The notes beneath the pieces were generated by a model. The model was given only the letters and a program-made list of their open reading frames with translations, was not told the DNA's origin and did not search any database. From Limnoglobus sp043757025 (lineage in GTDB: Bacteria; Planctomycetota; Planctomycetia; Gemmatales; Gemmataceae), in the NCBI GenBank assembly GCA_043757025.1, contig JAYVQG010000119.1, forward strand, positions 1 to 8,849: DNA of 8,849 nucleotides. The letters run 5' to 3'. A program made the translations under genes and the position numbers. Shown in pieces: positions 5,647 to 8,849 of this stretch. Position 1 is the first letter of the stretch; each line of letters begins with the position of its first letter.

Positions 5647-7089
5647 ATGAATCTTCATAGCCCCGGTAACAACCTCGACACGGATCGTCCCGACACCCAC
5701 GGCAAGGCGCTTCGGGTCAACGTCGACAAACGACGGTATGGAACGTTCGCAGAAATCGGCGGTGGGCAGGAAGTCGTCCGTTGGTTCTTTCAAGTCGGCG
5801 GCGCAGCCGGCACGATCGCGAAAAGCATGTCCGCCTACGATATGACCGTCAGCGATGCGATCTACGGCCACACCAGCCGATACGTCAGTCGGCAACGCTT
5901 GGAATCGATGCTCGACCACGAGTACAAGCTGAACATCGAACGGCTTGCCGCGACTCGTGCCGATACATCGTCCTTTTTCGCGTTCGCCGACACGGTTTCT
6001 GCTCGTAACTTCATGGGCACCAACGACTGCCACGGTTGGATGGGCGTGCGTTTCCAGGTCTACCCGCGCGACCAGGAAACGCAGATCATCATCCACTTTC
6101 GGCTGCGCGATCCGTCCAACATCCTTCAACAAGAAACGATCGGCATCCTCGGTGTGAACCTGCTTTACGGTGCATTTTTCCTCAACCACGAACCCGAGTT
6201 GCTCATTCAGTCGTTGATGGACGAACTGAACCCGAACCGCATCGAGATCGACGTGATCGATTTCTCCGGTATCGGATTCCGAGCCGTTGACAATCGCCTG
6301 ATGAGCCTCAGTCTCGTCCAGCACGGCCTTTCCAAAGCGGCGATGTTCGGGCCGGATGGAAAAGTGCTACTTCCGAGCGAACTCCTTTACCGGAAGCCCG
6401 TATTGGTCGAGCGCGGGAGTTTCCGCCCCGTGACCCACGTGAACCTCGACATCATGCGGGCGGCGACGGAAAAGTTCCAAGCCATCTTGCCCGAGGAAGA
6501 CAAAGATCGCATCATCAGCGTGGCCGAAATCACGATGCGAAATCTGATGGGAGGCATCGGAGCGACTGGTACGCCAGACATCCGCGACTTCTTAAGTCGG
6601 GCCGACGTTCTCAGTGCATCGGGCTTGAACGTGCTGGTGTCGGATTACTCCGAGTTCCACCGGCTCGCAGGCTATCTGCGCCGGCAGACGGCCAAACCGA
6701 TCGGCCTGGCGATGGGTACGGTCACGGTACCGGAGATCTTCGACCCGAGTTATTACACCGACTTGGACGGCGGCCTTTTAGAGGCCCTCGGCAGACTCTT
6801 CCGCGGGGATATTTCGCTCTTTGTCTATCCTTACGTCAACCGCGAAACGGGGCATTTGATGACGGTGGAGAATCTGGATCTGCCGCCTGATCGCAAGCCG
6901 TTGTACGACTTCGCCGTTCGCGCCGGGAGAATCGTGTCGATCGACAATCACAACCCCGATTGCCTGCGAATCGATAGCCGAGACGTGTTGCAAATGATTG
7001 CGCTCGGGAATCCGCTCTGGGAACAAATGGTACCCGATTCGGTCGTGAAATTGATCCGCGAACGCGGTTTGTTCGGCTGCAAAAAGTGA
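5647..7089 (+). CDS. Conserved cytosolic protein of unknown function (480 aa)
   Basis: I recognise the family by its opening (YGTFAEIGGGQEVVRWFF, 31-48) and AKSMSAYDMTVSDAIYG (58-74), shared by long proteins in several bacterial phyla, but know no proven function. From memory, relatives sometimes carry the label TonB-dependent receptor; nothing here supports that, as there is no signal peptide, plug or barrel pattern. Other conserved-looking blocks are FFAFADTVSARN (110-121), CHGWMGVRFQ (128-137), GILGVNLLYGAFF (167-179), VLVERGSFRPVTHVNLDIM (252-270) and YYTDLDGGLLEALGRLF (369-385). The start at 5647 has GGAG 4 bases upstream and precedes conserved sequence closely; the frame is open back to an ATG at 5542, which overlaps the regulator's start codon. 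Divergent from the Rrf2 gene, so probably under its control. Confidence 0.85.
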   Translation: MNLHSPGNNLDTDRPDTHGKALRVNVDKRRYGTFAEIGGGQEVVRWFFQVGGAAGTIAKSMSAYDMTVSDAIYGHTSRYVSRQRLESMLDHEYKLNIERLAATRADTSSFFAFADTVSARNFMGTNDCHGWMGVRFQVYPRDQETQIIIHFRLRDPSNILQQETIGILGVNLLYGAFFLNHEPELLIQSLMDELNPNRIEIDVIDFSGIGFRAVDNRLMSLSLVQHGLSKAAMFGPDGKVLLPSELLYRKPVLVERGSFRPVTHVNLDIMRAATEKFQAILPEEDKDRIISVAEITMRNLMGGIGATGTPDIRDFLSRADVLSASGLNVLVSDYSEFHRLAGYLRRQTAKPIGLAMGTVTVPEIFDPSYYTDLDGGLLEALGRLFRGDISLFVYPYVNRETGHLMTVENLDLPPDRKPLYDFAVRAGRIVSIDNHNPDCLRIDSRDVLQMIALGNPLWEQMVPDSVVKLIRERGLFGCKK

Positions 7090-7104
7090 ATGTCGCAACA
7101 AGAT

Positions 7105-7136
7105 CGTTCGGTGCGACATTTCCGTCGCACCGAACG
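7105..7136. terminator. Bidirectional hairpin between convergent genes
   Basis: Bases 7105-7117 (CGTTCGGTGCGAC) pair perfectly with 7124-7136 around a 6-base loop. It lies in the 55-base gap between the converging genes ending at 7089 and 7145. There is no long T run on either side, so the termination mode is uncertain, but position and stem strength support a shared 3'-end signal. Confidence 0.65.
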
Positions 7137-7144
7137 TCGCATTC

Positions 7145-7897
7145 TCAGTCGTCGACTGCGAAGGTTTTCGGGTCGGCTTTCTCCATGAGCTTAATCTCGC
7201 TCATATTGATCGTCATGAACTTTTTGCCGTCGTGCTTCACTTGTAGTTTCGTCGAGACCATTTGACCGTCGATTTTCTTGTGGTCGCTCATGAACGATTC
7301 TTCCAAGACTTCAACTCCTTCACCCGCGCCGGGCGAGATGGATTTGCGGCTCGTTTTCACGAGCATGTTGGTTTTTTTATCGAAGTAGAGTTTGATTTCG
7401 TTCAAACCTTCTGCGGTGACGAGTACCACATCGGCGGGCATCTCTTTCACGTCTTCGTCTTTCTCGGATTTGATCGTGTATTTCTTGGAGTCGATGAGCG
7501 GTGTGAGTTGCGAGACTTCTTGCACCATCATCATTTGCGCGGTTTCCATTTTCTCGGCTTTTGAAACTGGCATATCCATACCATTCATGGTGGTCTTTTG
7601 TTTGGTACCATTTACGATGGTGAGGATTTGAATCTTCTGTCCTTGCACTGCCATGTTAATCGACATCATGTGCTTATCGGGCAGTTCGGAGGCCATCTCT
7701 CCGTCCATAGCGAGATCCATCCCCATGATGCTAATCTCGCCTTTGATGTTGCCGCTGAACGCCTTCATTTTATCCAGCGCCGCTTTACCGCCGTACGCCT
7801 CGATCGCCTTCTTCACGATGGCGTTGGCCGTATCGTCGGCGCTGACAGGGACCACAACACACACGGCGAGCGTCAACCCGAGCATCCACTTCTTCAT
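7145..7897 (-). CDS. Secreted methionine-rich protein, possibly LolA-like
   Basis: Function unknown. 250 residues from the ATG at 7897, with AGAGGAA about 6 bases upstream. A signal peptide (MKKWMLGLTLAVCVVVPVSA) with an Ala-x-Ala-like end near residue 20 points to export, and no lipobox cysteine is seen. The mature part opens with a helix (ANAIVKKAIEAYGGKAALDKMKAF) followed by alternating beta strands, a layout seen in planctomycete proteins that resemble the LolA/LppX half-barrel fold, so lipid or lipoprotein binding is possible but unproven. Met-rich stretches at about 58-84 (IMGMDLAMDGEM, HMMSINM) and 102-124 (TTMNGMDM, AQMMMVQE) are notable. The gene is single, facing the gene-poor stretch upstream and converging on the 480-residue gene. 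Confidence 0.8.
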   Translation of the reverse strand: MKKWMLGLTLAVCVVVPVSADDTANAIVKKAIEAYGGKAALDKMKAFSGNIKGEISIMGMDLAMDGEMASELPDKHMMSINMAVQGQKIQILTIVNGTKQKTTMNGMDMPVSKAEKMETAQMMMVQEVSQLTPLIDSKKYTIKSEKDEDVKEMPADVVLVTAEGLNEIKLYFDKKTNMLVKTSRKSISPGAGEGVEVLEESFMSDHKKIDGQMVSTKLQVKHDGKKFMTINMSEIKLMEKADPKTFAVDD

Positions 7898-8531
7898 CGT
7901 CGTTCCTCTTTAGCGTGAAAGTTACCCAAAGAATTGTCGTTCAAATGGCCGCCGTCGTCCAGTGGATTCAGGCATTCCGACTTACGGTGTTGATGTTTTT
8001 CTCGATTGTCGAAGCCGAAACTGACACATTTCCGCCTCTCGCAATCGACGTAAGTCAGAATTGCGGTAGCTCTAAAACCATATTTTCGGGTGTTTTCGGT
8101 CTCAAAATGCCACTTTTTGATCGCAAATCGCCGATCTGTTACGAGGTATTTTGCCGTTACTCGAACTCATGTTGTGGGTTACGCCGATGGTCATTCGCTT
8201 GGTTCGCGCCGAAAGTACCGACCAAAAATCGACCGAGTACGACACAAAATCGACCGAGTACGACACAAAATCGACCGGACGCGACATTTCTATGTCATTT
8301 GGAGACACTTTTGGGTACATCCGTGTGCGACGCGAATTTCGACTTACGTCGGATCGTCTCCGATTCTTTGACTTCGCGAAATCGTGTGGGTTGGGCCGAA
8401 TCGGGATTCGTTACGCCGCATAGGTTTTGCAAAGTGAAGCGCGGGGAATGAACTATCGGATTTGCATACGATAAGCATTGACTATTTTCCATGCATCACA
8501 ACCCATCCGTATCAGAAAAAGGTGATGTAAG
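7898..8531. other. Gene-poor region, no supported gene
   Basis: About 634 bases with no convincing coding sequence. The longest open frame (7915-8451, +) starts at a GTG without a ribosome site, is rich in Arg, Cys, Phe and Trp without any recognisable motif, and owes part of its openness to the 21-bp repeat. The region looks more AT-rich than the flanking genes. It holds the repeat at 8225-8287 and an 11-base sequence CGACGTAAGTC (8048-8058) that recurs inverted as GACTTACGTCG (8341-8351). Its left end must contain the promoter of the gene at 7897. Confidence 0.6.
8225..8287. repeat. 21-bp tandem repeat, about 2.7 units
   Basis: Two perfect 21-base units (8225-8245 and 8246-8266) are followed by a diverged third (8267-8287) that keeps the first 11 bases, AAAATCGACCG. 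Each unit starts with AAAA, so the A-tracts recur every 21 bases, two helical turns, which should curve the DNA. Confidence 0.9.
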
Positions 8532-8756
8532 ATGTGGCCGTTCCGCAAGAAGGGGAAAGCCCCCATAGACACTATTTCCTACAGCCAGGCGGACATCACC
8601 GAAACGTTCGGCGACGACGAACGCCTCGGCCCGGACGAGTGGATCACGACCGTGCCGTTGAACGCCACCACCACCAACCCTGAGACGATGGGGCTGCCAC
8701 CGACGGGCGCGGGCGCAGACGAAGTCCACCGGATCGCGTCCAAATTGTCTAGGCTA
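8532..8756 (+). CDS. Unknown protein, N-terminal part, cut by IS
   Basis: Not recognised. It begins MWPFRKKGKAPIDTISYSQ and has 75 native codons, with acidic and proline/glycine-rich character (DDERLGPDEW, GLPPTGAGADEV). No signal peptide or membrane helix is seen. A purine-rich AAAAAGGTGATG lies shortly before the ATG and can serve as ribosome site. At 8757 the sequence changes to the IS end; reading on in frame adds about 14 IS-encoded residues (RPRSIPCIRHFL at the end) and stops at 8801. The gene is therefore probably disrupted here, with its C-terminal part beyond the IS. Confidence 0.6.
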
Positions 8757-8849
8757 AGTACCCGTCCAAGATCTATTCCGTGTATTCGACATTTTCTGTA
8801 AGTTAATGAGCACTTCAGGGAAGAGGTGGCTATGGCTACGGAATTGGTG
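8757..8849 (+). mobile_element. Insertion sequence end (partial, right copy)
   Basis: Exact inverted copy of bases 2-94. It interrupts the gene starting at 8532, begins AGTACCCGTCCAAG, and runs off the window within the transposase start region. TAA lies directly at the junction (8755-8757), as at the left copy, which fits a TNA-type target. Both copies show the same IS end, so they are two separate insertions in opposite orientation, with transposases reading away from the segment. Confidence 0.72.
8832..8849 (+). CDS. Transposase start (partial, right IS copy)
   Basis: ATG at 8832 preceded by AGAGG (8822-8826), followed by A-T-E-L-V before the window ends. Same sequence as the left copy. 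The opening resembles IS5-family transposases from memory, but the piece is too short to assign. An alternative ATG at 8806 in another frame is also open. Confidence 0.38.

Noticed and set aside
8225..8287. CRISPR array
   Set aside because: The units are directly adjacent with no spacers, and no cas gene is present.
7915..8451. 178-codon open frame on the plus strand
   Set aside because: GTG start with no ribosome site, no recognisable motif, odd composition, and part of it is the 21-bp repeat, which is open in all three forward frames.
8461..8531. Sigma-70 promoter for the gene at 8532
   Set aside because: TTGACT at about 8478 has no acceptable -10 box at the right distance.
2..8849. Programmed invertible switch driven by the adjacent tyrosine recombinase
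   Set aside because: The inverted repeats carry a transposase-like gene start and cut two host genes, so they are IS ends; the integrase is broken by one of them and belongs to a tRNA-targeting element.
1..8849. Terminal inverted repeats of a linear plasmid or virus
   Set aside because: The core holds chromosomal housekeeping genes and the repeats interrupt genes on both sides.

Overview
The window reads as a piece of a planctomycete chromosome, probably of the Gemmata group. The evidence is protein style: an integrase of the type common in that group, a secreted protein with the planctomycete TIGR03067-type domain, a zinc-ribbon membrane protein starting MIQFLCSGC, and a second small secreted protein. 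Core genes (nuoA, rplC, a tRNA-Leu) show that it is chromosomal, not a plasmid or phage. No rRNA gene or CRISPR array is present.

Left edge (1-1177): bases 2-94 are an exact inverted copy of 8757-8849. Each copy looks like the same end of one insertion sequence (IS), with its transposase start codon facing outward. The left copy cuts into a tyrosine integrase gene that has lost its N-terminus but keeps its catalytic residues. The integrase frame runs on, antisense, through tRNA-Leu(UAA), so this is the integrase-side boundary of an element integrated at that tRNA.

Housekeeping block (1089-3598): tRNA-Leu and nuoA lie on the minus strand, and the nuoA stop codon sits inside the first bases of the tRNA. 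rplC (ribosomal protein L3) is divergent from nuoA and stands alone, outside any S10-type cluster. A strong hairpin between rplC and a convergent acyl-CoA desaturase can end both transcripts.

Middle block (3881-7136): a zinc-ribbon membrane protein is followed by a convergent pair on the minus strand, an Rrf2-family regulator and a small exported TIGR03067-type protein 28 bases downstream, which may form an operon. Divergent from the regulator is a 480-residue conserved cytosolic protein of unknown function, ended by a perfect 13-bp hairpin shared with the next convergent gene.

Right edge (7145-8849): a secreted, methionine-rich protein is followed by about 630 bases with no convincing gene but with a 21-bp tandem repeat carrying phased A-tracts. 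A short unknown gene then starts at 8532 and is cut after 75 codons by the second IS copy.

I see no clear new multi-gene system. The best leads are the inverted IS ends flanking the segment, the integrase/tRNA/nuoA overlap, the lone rplC, and the Rrf2 regulator with an altered cluster-binding motif beside an unknown conserved gene.
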